Part shown: positions 16,125-23,466 of the stretch, one piece after another | Position numbering within the stretch: the stretch's first letter is position 1 | How the letters are laid out: every line of letters starts with the position of its first letter | NCBI RefSeq assembly: GCF_001006805.1 | Contig: NZ_LN811364.1 | Span: 108,713 to 147,421 of the forward strand | From: Microvirga massiliensis | GTDB taxonomy: Bacteria; Pseudomonadota; Alphaproteobacteria; Rhizobiales; Beijerinckiaceae | Length of the DNA: 38,709 nucleotides | Reading direction: 5' to 3' | Translations under genes and position numbers: made by a program | Notes under the pieces: generated by a model | The model's input: the letters and a program-made list of their open reading frames with translations, nothing else | The model's database searches: none | Told to the model about the DNA's origin: nothing

Positions 16125-16392
16125 GGACCACCTATACCCGCCCTGCGCTTCAGAACCTTGCTCACCACGCCAGCATCGCCGCGAAGGACAATCCAGCGGC
16201 CGCACGCGATCAGGTCGTCGGGTCCGTCCGACGATAAACAGGCTGGGAGAGTTCCCGGAGATTGGCCGTCCCGGCCAATCTCCGGCACGCGGGAGTTCTC
16301 GCCGCCCCGCCCCCTTCGTGGTGATCTACCGGGTGAAGCAGGAACGCACGGTCATCCTGCGTGTCCTCCACGAGCGGCAGAGCTATCCCTGA
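16121..16392 (+). pseudogene. Frameshifted RelE/ParE-family toxin
   Basis: The ATG at 16121 overlaps the antitoxin stop (ATGA), the usual arrangement in type II toxin-antitoxin pairs. The frame reads MRTTYTRPALQNLAHHASIA and AAKDNPAAA before a TAA at 16235-16237. A shifted frame supplies INRLGEFPEIGRPG and, near the end, FVVIYRVKQERTVILRVLHE, the ParE core and C-terminal strand-turn-strand. The region between GRPG and FVV seems to hold two more compensating shifts. The protein would normally be about 95 residues. ParE toxins poison gyrase; this copy is probably inactive. Confidence 0.65.
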
Positions 16393-16523
16393 TGGATGGT
16401 CTCCGATCCAGCATCACTTCCGTAGACGGCTCGAACGCAGGACTAGCCCTCGACATGAGAAGGTCAGTAAACCGCTGACATAGCGCCAATCACTGACTGC
16501 ATTAGCCTCAGCTCAGTATGTGG

Positions 16524-16886
16524 CTACCGGGTTTCTCGACCAGTTGCTGCCGTCAGCACCATCTCGAGAAGTACACCCGGGCCGAGCGCACTGACACCAA
16601 TCGTTGCACGGGCAGGAAGGTGCTCTAACGAGAAGAAGTTCCTCCAGACGTCATTCAAGGCAGGCTTGAGCGCAAGATCGGAAACATAGATTTGGACAGA
16701 AAGGATTCGATCGCGCGACGAGCCATGAAGCGACAATAGGTTGTCCACTTGCCGGAGCACATCCTCCGTCTGACCCGCCATGTCAAGGGACAGATCCTCG
16801 GCTACGACGCCGCCGAAATAGAGAACACCGTTATATTCGACTACTTCGTGAAGAAGCCCGTCATAAAGACCAATGCGCGTAATCAT
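16524..16886 (-). CDS. RidA family protein
   Basis: This 120-residue protein has the YjgF/RidA fold pattern: VVEYNGVLYFGGVVAED, the QTEDVLRQVDNLLSLHG helix, RILSVQIYVSDL and the EHLPARATIGVSAL segment with the arginine used for carboxylate binding. The layout (ITRIGLYDGLLHEVVEYNGV at the start) is the same as in the RidA protein at 2941-3291, so the two are probably paralogues. The ATG at 16886 is chosen because GAGGGA stands about 7 bases before it; an earlier in-frame start at 16931 would add 15 residues unlike the family. It is isolated between transposon remnants and a broken toxin locus, with no partner enzyme adjacent. Confidence 0.9.
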   Translation of the reverse strand: MITRIGLYDGLLHEVVEYNGVLYFGGVVAEDLSLDMAGQTEDVLRQVDNLLSLHGSSRDRILSVQIYVSDLALKPALNDVWRNFFSLEHLPARATIGVSALGPGVLLEMVLTAATGRETR

Positions 16887-17033
16887 CTGTGATTCCCTCT
16901 CGCCCAGCTGCGTCCCACGCCCTTCGAGCACACCTCTCTTGCGAGCGGGTCAGAAAAGACACGGTATACAGTCTAAAGGCTTGATTACAACCTCTGCCAG
17001 ACTCTGTGACCATTAGGGCGTGCCTGCAAAGGG

Positions 17034-17283
17034 CTATAGCCAGAGGGTGATGGTCGCGATGTGCATGGCGAGGTAGTTGGCGGCGCGCTTTTTGTATCGC
17101 GTGGCAATGCGGCGGAACTGTTTGAGGCGATTGAACAGTCGCTCGACGCGGTTGCGCGCCCGATAGGCCTGAGGATCGAAGCCAGAGCAGCGGCGCTGCT
17201 GCGCGGTTGTGGGGATCACCGCGCCGATGCGGCGCCGGCGCAGGTAAGCGCGGACGGGCCGGCCCGTGAACGCCTTGCCACGC
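17034..17283 (-). pseudogene. IS5-family transposase, C-terminal fragment
   Basis: The minus strand reads GKAFTGRPVRAYLRRRRIGA, IPTTAQQRRC and RARNRVERLFNRLKQFRRIA, then TRYKKRAANYLA and ends at a TAG at 17036-17034. This is the DDE-domain end of IS5 (IS427 group) transposases, where the catalytic glutamate is in RNxVERxFNxLKxFRRIATRY. The first two thirds of the protein are absent, and the right border near 17283 abuts another coding-like sequence on the plus strand. Confidence 0.75.
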
Positions 17284-17510
17284 CTCAGATCCGCGACATG
17301 TTCCCTGATCAGAAGCAGAGCACGCTGGCAGGGACGCTAAGCAATCTTCGGCGGGATAGCTTGCTCCAGTCTGAATCCGGGATGTGGTTCCCGGTCGAAC
17401 GAACAGAGGCTGCAGACGAGGGACTAGCGGAGGAAGGGGAGACCGCGCCGGTTGCGGACGCGATGGCCTCCAATGAGGTCGATCAGGATCTGCTGAAAGC
17501 GGCTCCCTGA
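17283..17510 (+). pseudogene. C-terminal fragment of an unidentified winged-helix-like protein
   Basis: From the IS5 border the plus strand reads QIRDMFPDQKQSTLAGTLSN, then LRRDSLLQSESGMWFPV and an acidic tail ending at a TGA at 17508-17510. The first segment resembles a winged-helix core in which a recognition helix (STLAGTLSNLRR) is followed by a beta hairpin. No start codon of its own is visible because the IS5 fragment replaced the 5' part. Function unknown. Confidence 0.35.
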
Positions 17511-17519
17511 TCCGCGGGA

Positions 17520-18012
17520 TCACCGTCGGTTAAAGGAGCGACCGCCGCATCGAGCCCTCCCCTCATCAGGCTGGCGCAGATAGCCTATGGCTCTCAGCGA
17601 TTGGCACATTCCGCTCCGAGGGCTCGGACAACCTTCCGCGCGTCCGAGGAGAGAGCCGATGACAGCGGTGGCGGCCATGGCGACCGCGCCCGAGAACGTG
17701 ACCCGCACGGTCGGCTTGAGCACGGATGCACCGCCAACCTTGGCTCCGAGGGTCCCCAGGATCGCAAGGCCCGCGAGCGCCCCTCCAGAAACCGCCGTTG
17801 CGGTCCATTCCGCGGGCGCCGCGACCGCGGTCAGAAGCGGGAGGGCTGCACCCGCGGAGAACGTCACTGCAGAGGTCAGCGCCGCCTCGATCGGGCGGGC
17901 GGCCACGTGCTCGGAAAGCCCGAGCTCGTCCCGCAAATGGGCGGCGAATGCGTCCTTGGCCGTCATTTGCCCGGCAATCTGCCGGGCCAGCGCGGGTTCG
18001 ACGCCCGACCAT
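17520..18012 (-). pseudogene. Truncated VIT/CCC1-type Fe2+/Mn2+ transporter (C-terminal half)
   Basis: The frame from about 18012 reads GVEPALARQIAGQMTAKDAF, then LGLSEHVAARPIEAALTSAV and TFSAGAALPLLTAVAAP, followed by hydrophobic helices (ALAGLAILGTLGAKVGG, then VRVTFSGAVAMAATAVIGSL). The DELG-to-membrane arrangement is that of the cytoplasmic loop and last three helices of VIT1/CCC1 iron-manganese transporters. The N-terminal half is missing and an IS481 fragment is joined at about 18012. The last residues (GCPSPRSGMC onward) also depart from the family, suggesting a second lesion. Confidence 0.6.
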
Positions 18013-18415
18013 AGTCCTTTAAAGTGCCGCTCTCGCGTTTGGTCTGGCGGGTTGACGGCCGGCGCCCCAAGGCTTCGGCCTTTAGGATGCGGTAGACCGC
18101 ATACCGATTGAGATGCGGCAGGAAGTGCGTGATCACGAAGGTCAAATCATCGAGCGGAAAGCCGGTGGCGCGGCGCAGCGCACAGACGATCGCCCACTCT
18201 TCCTCGGTGGCTTTCCAGGGCAACTTGTGCGGACGGCTCGAGCGGTCCTGACAGTCCGCGAACCCGCGCTTGCGAAATTTGCGAATCGTCTCGGTGCTCA
18301 CACCAAAGCGCTGGGCCAAGAGGCCGGTAGGCTCGCGCGAGCAGGCGATCTCGCGGCGCACCGCCGGAGTCGTGCGGGCTTCCGGATGAAAGGCCAGCAT
18401 CAGGAGTTTCCTCAT
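18013..18415 (-). pseudogene. IS481-family transposase, N-terminal fragment
   Basis: The ATG at 18415 opens a frame reading MRKLLMLAFHPEARTTPAVR, RFGVSTETIRKFRKRG, DCQDRSSRPHKLPW and LDDLTFVITHFLPHLNRYAV, which is the helix-turn-helix N-terminus of IS481 transposases. The frame continues into the VIT-type remnant at about 18012 without a proper DDE core, so roughly the first 130 residues survive. Several substitutions from the usual motif are visible but no frameshift was noted. Confidence 0.78.
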
Positions 18416-18579
18416 CGAAAGACCGGGCCGCATGGCCGCTCGAAGCGCTAGGCGTATTCCTCGGTCGCCCAACGCACCCGGTCTCCTAACGACGCTCCGC
18501 TACCAGCCAGTATAGTAAACCCGAATAGTGGCCGCTCGGCCGCTTCTGCATCGTGAAGCAGCGTTTGGGCAATTCCGGT

Positions 18580-19479
18580 CTACCTACCTTTATCCGGCAC
18601 TGCGCACTCGGCGATCAATATCCCGCCAGCCACCATGATCAGCGCAATGACTTGATGAACGGCAAAGCGCTCACCAATGACGACAACGGCCATAATCGAT
18701 CCAAACACGGGCACAAGGTTCACAAACATCCCTGCCCGCCCCGGTCCGATCTCCGCGACCCCACGGACGAAAAAAATCTGGGACAGAAGCGAGGGTCCGA
18801 GTGCAATGAAGACTAGGATCAACCAACCAGTTCGGGTCGGCCATTGCAGCACGCCGACCGCTAGCTCAATCGCCAGCAACGGCAACGACGTTAAGGCCGC
18901 CACGAAGGCCATCACTGTAAAGAACCCAATACTCGAAACCTTAGGGCGCGCGTGTAGTGCGAGGGTGTAGCCAGCGGACGCAGCACAGCCCACTAACATC
19001 ATGAGATCACCGACGTTTACCTCGAGGTGCAGCAGCCTCGATGGCTCACCCTGGCACGCAACAAGAACGAGCCCTAGGAGTGCTATCAGGATGCCAAAGA
19101 GCTGAATCCTCCCAAGGGGAGAGCCGTAAACAACATAAGCGCCCACGAACACCAGAACCGAGATCCAGCCTTGAGCAATGCCGAGGTTAATAGCACTCGT
19201 GTAGTGGCCTGCAATGAAAAACAGCGCGTTGAAAACCGTAATACCGACTGCACCCATCAACGCCAGCGACCGCCAGTGCGGTTTTAGAACGGGCCAGTCT
19301 TCCCGAAGCTGAGGTCTCGCAATAAGCGCGAGAATACTGCATGCAATAACCCACCTCAACGTGGTGATAACCATCGGCGAAACTTCACCAACGGCGAGTT
19401 TGCTCGCGACGCTGTTAGCTCCCCACAAGAGCGCAGCCACAGCAAGAAACAAGTGTGCGTAGGTGAGGCCGCGGCGCAC
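18580..19479 (-). CDS. EamA-family (DMT superfamily) transporter
   Basis: This 299-residue protein has ten hydrophobic helices arranged as two EamA repeats. The first begins FLAVAALLWGANSVASKLAV, and the second begins near DLMMLVGCAASAGYTLALHA, the duplication typical of the drug/metabolite exporter superfamily. The end (MFVNLVPVFGSIMAVVVIGE, then HQVIALIMVAGGILIAE) carries the usual motif of the last helices. The start is GTG at 19479. Such carriers often export amino acids or metabolites. It is last in the minus-strand cluster C run, 154 bp after a RidA-like gene, so it may remove an excess product or toxic intermediate of that pathway. Substrate unknown. Confidence 0.88.
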   Translation of the reverse strand: MRRGLTYAHLFLAVAALLWGANSVASKLAVGEVSPMVITTLRWVIACSILALIARPQLREDWPVLKPHWRSLALMGAVGITVFNALFFIAGHYTSAINLGIAQGWISVLVFVGAYVVYGSPLGRIQLFGILIALLGLVLVACQGEPSRLLHLEVNVGDLMMLVGCAASAGYTLALHARPKVSSIGFFTVMAFVAALTSLPLLAIELAVGVLQWPTRTGWLILVFIALGPSLLSQIFFVRGVAEIGPGRAGMFVNLVPVFGSIMAVVVIGERFAVHQVIALIMVAGGILIAECAVPDKGR

Positions 19480-19633
19480 CGCGTTATAGTCCTGGTCTCG
19501 TGAGCACGATTTGCCTCACCTCGTCATGGTGACACGCTCGTCACGTCCTCTTCCGCAAGACTACCTAGGCAAGAGGAAACGTACCGTATCACGAAGCGCC
19601 TCTCTACGGCGGCGACATTGCACGCTGCTAGTC

Positions 19634-20047
19634 TCAAGTGCCACTGGGCAAGCCGACGACCGCTTCGATCTCCACTTTCATTCCGGGAAGTGCGAGGCGA
19701 CTGACCTCTACGAGAGTGCTGGCCGGCTTGGCAGAGCCGAAATATTCCTTGCGAACAGGATCTATTATTGCCCTATCGTTGATGTCCGTCAGAAAGACCG
19801 TCACTTTCAAAACGTCAGAGAAGTCGCCCCCTGCGACTGTAAGCACCTTCTTTAGATTTATTAGAATTTGACGCGTCTGCTCGACCGCATCGCCCTCCCC
19901 TATGAGCTTACCGTGTTCATCGTGCGCAGTAAGTCCTGAGACAAAGAGCAGATCCTGAAATCTGACGGCGTCCGTGTAGTGGCTAAGCGGAGCTGGAAGG
20001 CCTGGAGCCGCAATTTCCTCCCGTTCGGCACGCAACCCGATATCCAT
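19634..20047 (-). CDS. RidA-like protein lacking the usual catalytic arginine
   Basis: This 137-residue protein has the RidA fold pattern: DAVRFQDLLFVSGLTAHDEH, EGDAVEQTRQILINLKKVL, DVLKVTVFLTDINDRAIID and the end LALPGMKVEIEAVVGLP. At the point where active RidA proteins read PARTxV with a carboxylate-binding arginine, this one reads KPASTLVEV. Subfamilies that lack this arginine generally fail to hydrolyse 2-aminoacrylate and are thought to act on pathway-specific substrates, as RutC-like proteins do in pyrimidine use. It lies 77 bp after another RidA-like gene in the same direction, inside cluster C. Confidence 0.88.
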   Translation of the reverse strand: MDIGLRAEREEIAAPGLPAPLSHYTDAVRFQDLLFVSGLTAHDEHGKLIGEGDAVEQTRQILINLKKVLTVAGGDFSDVLKVTVFLTDINDRAIIDPVRKEYFGSAKPASTLVEVSRLALPGMKVEIEAVVGLPSGT

Positions 20048-20124
20048 TGAAGACCTCCCTAGAATAACGCCCGCTTCTGCGCCAGGCGCAACTGCTAGCG
20101 ACCGTGTTGCCCGGCCGCCGGTAC

Positions 20125-20535
20125 TCAGATGGCGGCGACCGTCTGTACCTCGACCAGAAATGGCTCCTTCACAAGCCGGTCGACCATGAGCAGAGTGTTC
20201 GGAGGATAGACCCCGTTCCGAAACATGCGTGGAAACTCGCGAAGACGAAACGCCATGAATTTTGGAATGTCTTGCGAGTGCACGAGATACGTTGTGAACT
20301 GCACGACATGCTGCCAGGATGCGCCTGCTGATTGAAGCGCTGCCTCTATGTTCTGGAAAACTTGCTGAGCCTGCCGGTCGAAATCACCTTCGCCAACAAT
20401 GTTACCATCGCGATTTGCCGCCAGCATCCCGGAGATAAACAGAAACTCCGAGGCTTTCACGCGACTGACATGCGTATATTGCCCGAGGGGTACGCCAAGC
20501 TCAGATGGGTTATAAATGGTGATCTCCGCAGCCAT
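20125..20535 (-). CDS. RidA-like protein lacking the usual catalytic arginine
   Basis: This 136-residue protein reads THVSRVKASEFLFISGMLAA, EGDFDRQAQQVFQNIEAALQ, HVVQFTTYLVHSQDIPKF and then a PPNTLLMVDRLV segment where arginine is expected (PARTxV). Like its neighbour at 19634-20047 it probably belongs to a non-canonical Rid subfamily, and the two differ enough to suggest separate jobs or a heteromeric pair. The ATG at 20535 is chosen over one at 20562 because GGAAGG stands about 7 bases before it. It follows the DUF1989 gene by 54 bp. Confidence 0.88.
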   Translation of the reverse strand: MAAEITIYNPSELGVPLGQYTHVSRVKASEFLFISGMLAANRDGNIVGEGDFDRQAQQVFQNIEAALQSAGASWQHVVQFTTYLVHSQDIPKFMAFRLREFPRMFRNGVYPPNTLLMVDRLVKEPFLVEVQTVAAI

Positions 20536-20589
20536 TATCACACCTTCCAACAGTTTGCCCATGTTGCGACCATATACTCGCGCCCAGAC

Positions 20590-21357
20590 TTATGAGTGGT
20601 TCCTCCAATGGATCACCCGGATCGGGGTTGGGTTCCAGCCGTTGCACGGATTGAAGACCTGTGGGCAATTTGAAATTGCGATGAGCACATCCCTTTCAGC
20701 CACAAGCTCGACGAAATCGCCCGGCTCCGAACGGCCTTCCACGATTTCTGTAGCGCCGTCCGGCCCTACTGGAACATACATAAAGAAGTTCAGGTTGGCT
20801 GGGATATCTCTGGACCCCATTCCGTGTTCGGCCAAAGCCGCAATGAAATTATTGCGGCAGCTCGGGGTATTCTCGATTCCATAGCGAAGATAGTTCGTTT
20901 CGCTGCTGCAGCAGCCCCCAATCGTATCGTGGGAGCCGACGGTGTCCTCCGACACGGTCATCAAAACGTCGGCACGATCGGAGTACAATTTGAATCCCTT
21001 GCCGACATATATGGAGCGGTTCATCTTGATCGTGTTGGCTGCATTATACCGGTTCTCGTAGTCGCTGGCGTCATAGCACAGGAAGTCGACCGCCTGCTGG
21101 CCCTCGAGGTCGATAATCCTTAGGTGCTCAGACGAGCCGAGCGTCGCCGTGTAGTAGCCTCCGGCCGCGATTTCCTCGTCGGCAATCACGTCGCCCGGGA
21201 TACGGAGAGCCTGCTCAAGCTTGTGTTTCCCGACTCGAGCTCTCAGTTCGCTCGCTCGCCGGCGAGACACCTCGGCCTTTTCGGCAGAAAGGGCACGAGC
21301 GTGTGCAGCGCGCTGTTCAATCGTGACATTCTCGCCTTCCAGAAGAATACCTGCCAT
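20590..21357 (-). CDS. DUF1989 (urea carboxylase-associated family) protein
   Basis: This 255-residue protein carries the DUF1989 pattern: IAAGGYYTATLGSSEHLRII, DLEGQQAVDFLCYDASDYEN, the conserved cysteine pair in GGCCSSETNYLRYG, and NLNFFMYVPVGPDG, with NPCNGWNPTPIRV near the end. Members of this family occur beside urea or guanidine carboxylase, and the CgdA/CgdB pair is known to be a carboxyguanidine deiminase, so a deiminase or amidase role on a guanidine-like or cyclic compound is plausible here. Relatives there work as heterodimers, whereas only one copy is in this cluster. A GAGGG ribosome site lies 8 bases before the ATG, next to a 17-bp tandem repeat. Confidence 0.88.
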   Translation of the reverse strand: MAGILLEGENVTIEQRAAHARALSAEKAEVSRRRASELRARVGKHKLEQALRIPGDVIADEEIAAGGYYTATLGSSEHLRIIDLEGQQAVDFLCYDASDYENRYNAANTIKMNRSIYVGKGFKLYSDRADVLMTVSEDTVGSHDTIGGCCSSETNYLRYGIENTPSCRNNFIAALAEHGMGSRDIPANLNFFMYVPVGPDGATEIVEGRSEPGDFVELVAERDVLIAISNCPQVFNPCNGWNPTPIRVIHWRNHS

Positions 21358-21368
21358 TTGAGTCCCTC

Positions 21369-21402
21369 GTTCCCTGAAATTTTGCGTTCCCTGAAATTTT
21401 GC
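21369..21402. repeat. 17-bp perfect tandem repeat
   Basis: The unit GTTCCCTGAAATTTTGC occurs twice without a gap, at 21369-21385 and 21386-21402. It lies 11 bp upstream of the DUF1989 start on the minus strand, in the 105-bp gap after the hydantoinase B gene. Confidence 0.9.
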
Positions 21403-21462
21403 GTCCTAAGTTCCTGTTTCGGCTGAATGTCGCAACGACGCCATCGGCCGGGTGCTCCGCGC

Positions 21463-23466
21463 TTAGGCTATGTCTAGACCAAGCTCAGTTCGCGCCAAGA
21501 TCCAACTTTCGTTGATTTCTGCGTCTGTAATTGAGGCCAGTGATCGATCGGATCGCAGCGACAGGGCCTTTCTCATGATGGTCGTCTTTGCGTATGACCG
21601 GGCAGGAATTGGCAGCGATTGAAGAATTTTCACGAGGGCGCCGCGGCTCGCTGGGCTCCAAATCTTATCGTGCATTTCGCGTTCGGGGCCGTAATCATAG
21701 ACGCCGTTCGACTTCGGTCGGGCCGCCTTTATGGCTTCACGCCGCCTGGCAGTGCGTTCGGCGTCCACTTCCAAATCCCGGAGAACGACGCCGTAAATCT
21801 CCGAAGCGGCGTCGGAGGTCACAAATCCATTGAGGACATCTTCTAGGACACGCTTCGGGTCCCGGTTGCAGGGGTCACCGTATCCGCCGCCGCCAGAGCT
21901 TGCTAGCTCAAGCACGTCACCCCGGTTGAGAACCAGGATATCCAACTTCGGTATGGATCGCTCCCGATTGGTGCCCCGGTTGAGAATGGCCGGTTGCGTT
22001 CGCCCCCCGTGCTTACCCCCATGAACTCCCCAGGGGGCAAAACGCGTTCGTTCCATTCCCCGCATGGTTACGATGGTATTCGGCACGAGAGCCTCAATCG
22101 TAATCCCCACTCCAAGCCCGCCGCGATGTGTCCCCGGTCCGCCAGAATCTGGGACGTAGCGATACTCGTGGACGAGGAGATCCATCTCGGCCTCGATGGT
22201 CTCCGCGGGAGTGTTTCGCAAGAACGCGAAGCTATAGTCCGTCGCGTCGAACCCATCGCATGTTGGTCGCCCTCCGGACCCACCGATGAGAACTTGGAAC
22301 ACGTTCACTTTGCGCCCCCCCTTGATCAGGTCGGGCATCGAAATGACGCCTATCATTCCCTGGCCAGATCCAGCCGCTGGAACACTCCCGGGAATCGCTT
22401 GGGCAAGTGCTCCCATTGTGATTTCAAGCACCTTGACTGCGGCGGTGATGCGGGCACCGAGAGAGGCCGGCAGTACCGGGTTGACGAGGGTGCCTTCCGG
22501 GGCGGTTACGCGTATCGGTCTTATAACAGCGCCATTAGCCGGTATGGTCGGATCTTCGCTGAGGAAATGGTGAATCAAGCCGATGGTTAGCCACGCATGC
22601 GGCTTACCTGCGGTCATCACATTGAAAGCCGCTAGAACTTGCGGGTCAGTGCCCGTGAAGTCCAAGTGGATGTTGCTCCCTTCGACCGCAATTGCAAGCT
22701 CGATACGAACCGGGATTTCCGAGACAAGGTCGTCTTCGAGATAATCCACGAAGCGATAGGTTCCATCCGGAATATGCTCGATCACCGCCCGTGCTTTAGC
22801 TTCCGCATAGTCGAACGATTCTCTTACGAGATCGAGGCTCCGTTGAACGCCGTATTTTTTGAACAGGGCAACCAAGCGGCTGCTGGCTACGTGAAAGCTT
22901 GAGATCAGAGCTTGCAGGTCTCCCCAGACCTGATAAGGGATGCGCACATTGGTGCGAATGATGTCGCGCAGCTCGGTATTCAGGACTCCGGCGCGGTAAA
23001 GCTTCATCAAGGGGACCCGTAATCCCTCCTGATAGACCTCATCACTTGAAGGAGCGATGCTTCCTGGCACGCGACCTCCGATGTCGGACGAGTGGATGAA
23101 CGCCCAGCAGAAGCCAATAAGCCTCTCTTCTGCAAAAATTGGCGCGAGGAGTGTCAAGTCTGGCAGGTGAGTAACCAGCGCGCCGGTCGAATACGGATCG
23201 TTCGTAAACGCAATATCTCCAGGCTGCCAATCATCAATCTGTCTGATCGCGTCGCCCAGGTCGAGCCCGAGGAATGAGGTGACGCCAGACTTTCGCGGAT
23301 AAGCGAAGAAGACACCGTCCGGACTTGCGATTCCTGCCCCGAAATCGTGTGTTTCCTTGACGAATGTTGTATAGGCGGTGCGCTCGACAACAGCACACAT
23401 TTCTTCCGCAATCGCCCCAAGGAGATTATTGAAGATAGCGAGCTCAATCGGGTTCGAGGGCTGCAT
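21463..23466 (-). CDS. hyuB: Hydantoinase B/oxoprolinase-family subunit
   Basis: This 667-residue protein is the HyuB-type subunit that pairs with HyuA to hydrolyse a cyclic amide with ATP. Landmarks are LLGAIAEEMCAVVERTAYTT near the start, then FCWAFIHSSDIGGRVPGSIA, EVYQEGLRVPLMKLY, LDFTGTDPQVLAAFNVMTAG and SSGGGGYGDPCNRDP, all characteristic of the family. Length is slightly above the usual 520-600 residues, with about 100 extra residues at the C-terminus. Its ATG follows the hyuA TAA directly, indicating coupled translation. The A/B type covers N-methylhydantoin, 5-oxoproline and hydantoin enzymes as well as acetone and acetophenone carboxylase subunits, so the substrate is open. Confidence 0.92.
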   Translation of the reverse strand: MQPSNPIELAIFNNLLGAIAEEMCAVVERTAYTTFVKETHDFGAGIASPDGVFFAYPRKSGVTSFLGLDLGDAIRQIDDWQPGDIAFTNDPYSTGALVTHLPDLTLLAPIFAEERLIGFCWAFIHSSDIGGRVPGSIAPSSDEVYQEGLRVPLMKLYRAGVLNTELRDIIRTNVRIPYQVWGDLQALISSFHVASSRLVALFKKYGVQRSLDLVRESFDYAEAKARAVIEHIPDGTYRFVDYLEDDLVSEIPVRIELAIAVEGSNIHLDFTGTDPQVLAAFNVMTAGKPHAWLTIGLIHHFLSEDPTIPANGAVIRPIRVTAPEGTLVNPVLPASLGARITAAVKVLEITMGALAQAIPGSVPAAGSGQGMIGVISMPDLIKGGRKVNVFQVLIGGSGGRPTCDGFDATDYSFAFLRNTPAETIEAEMDLLVHEYRYVPDSGGPGTHRGGLGVGITIEALVPNTIVTMRGMERTRFAPWGVHGGKHGGRTQPAILNRGTNRERSIPKLDILVLNRGDVLELASSGGGGYGDPCNRDPKRVLEDVLNGFVTSDAASEIYGVVLRDLEVDAERTARRREAIKAARPKSNGVYDYGPEREMHDKIWSPASRGALVKILQSLPIPARSYAKTTIMRKALSLRSDRSLASITDAEINESWILARTELGLDIA

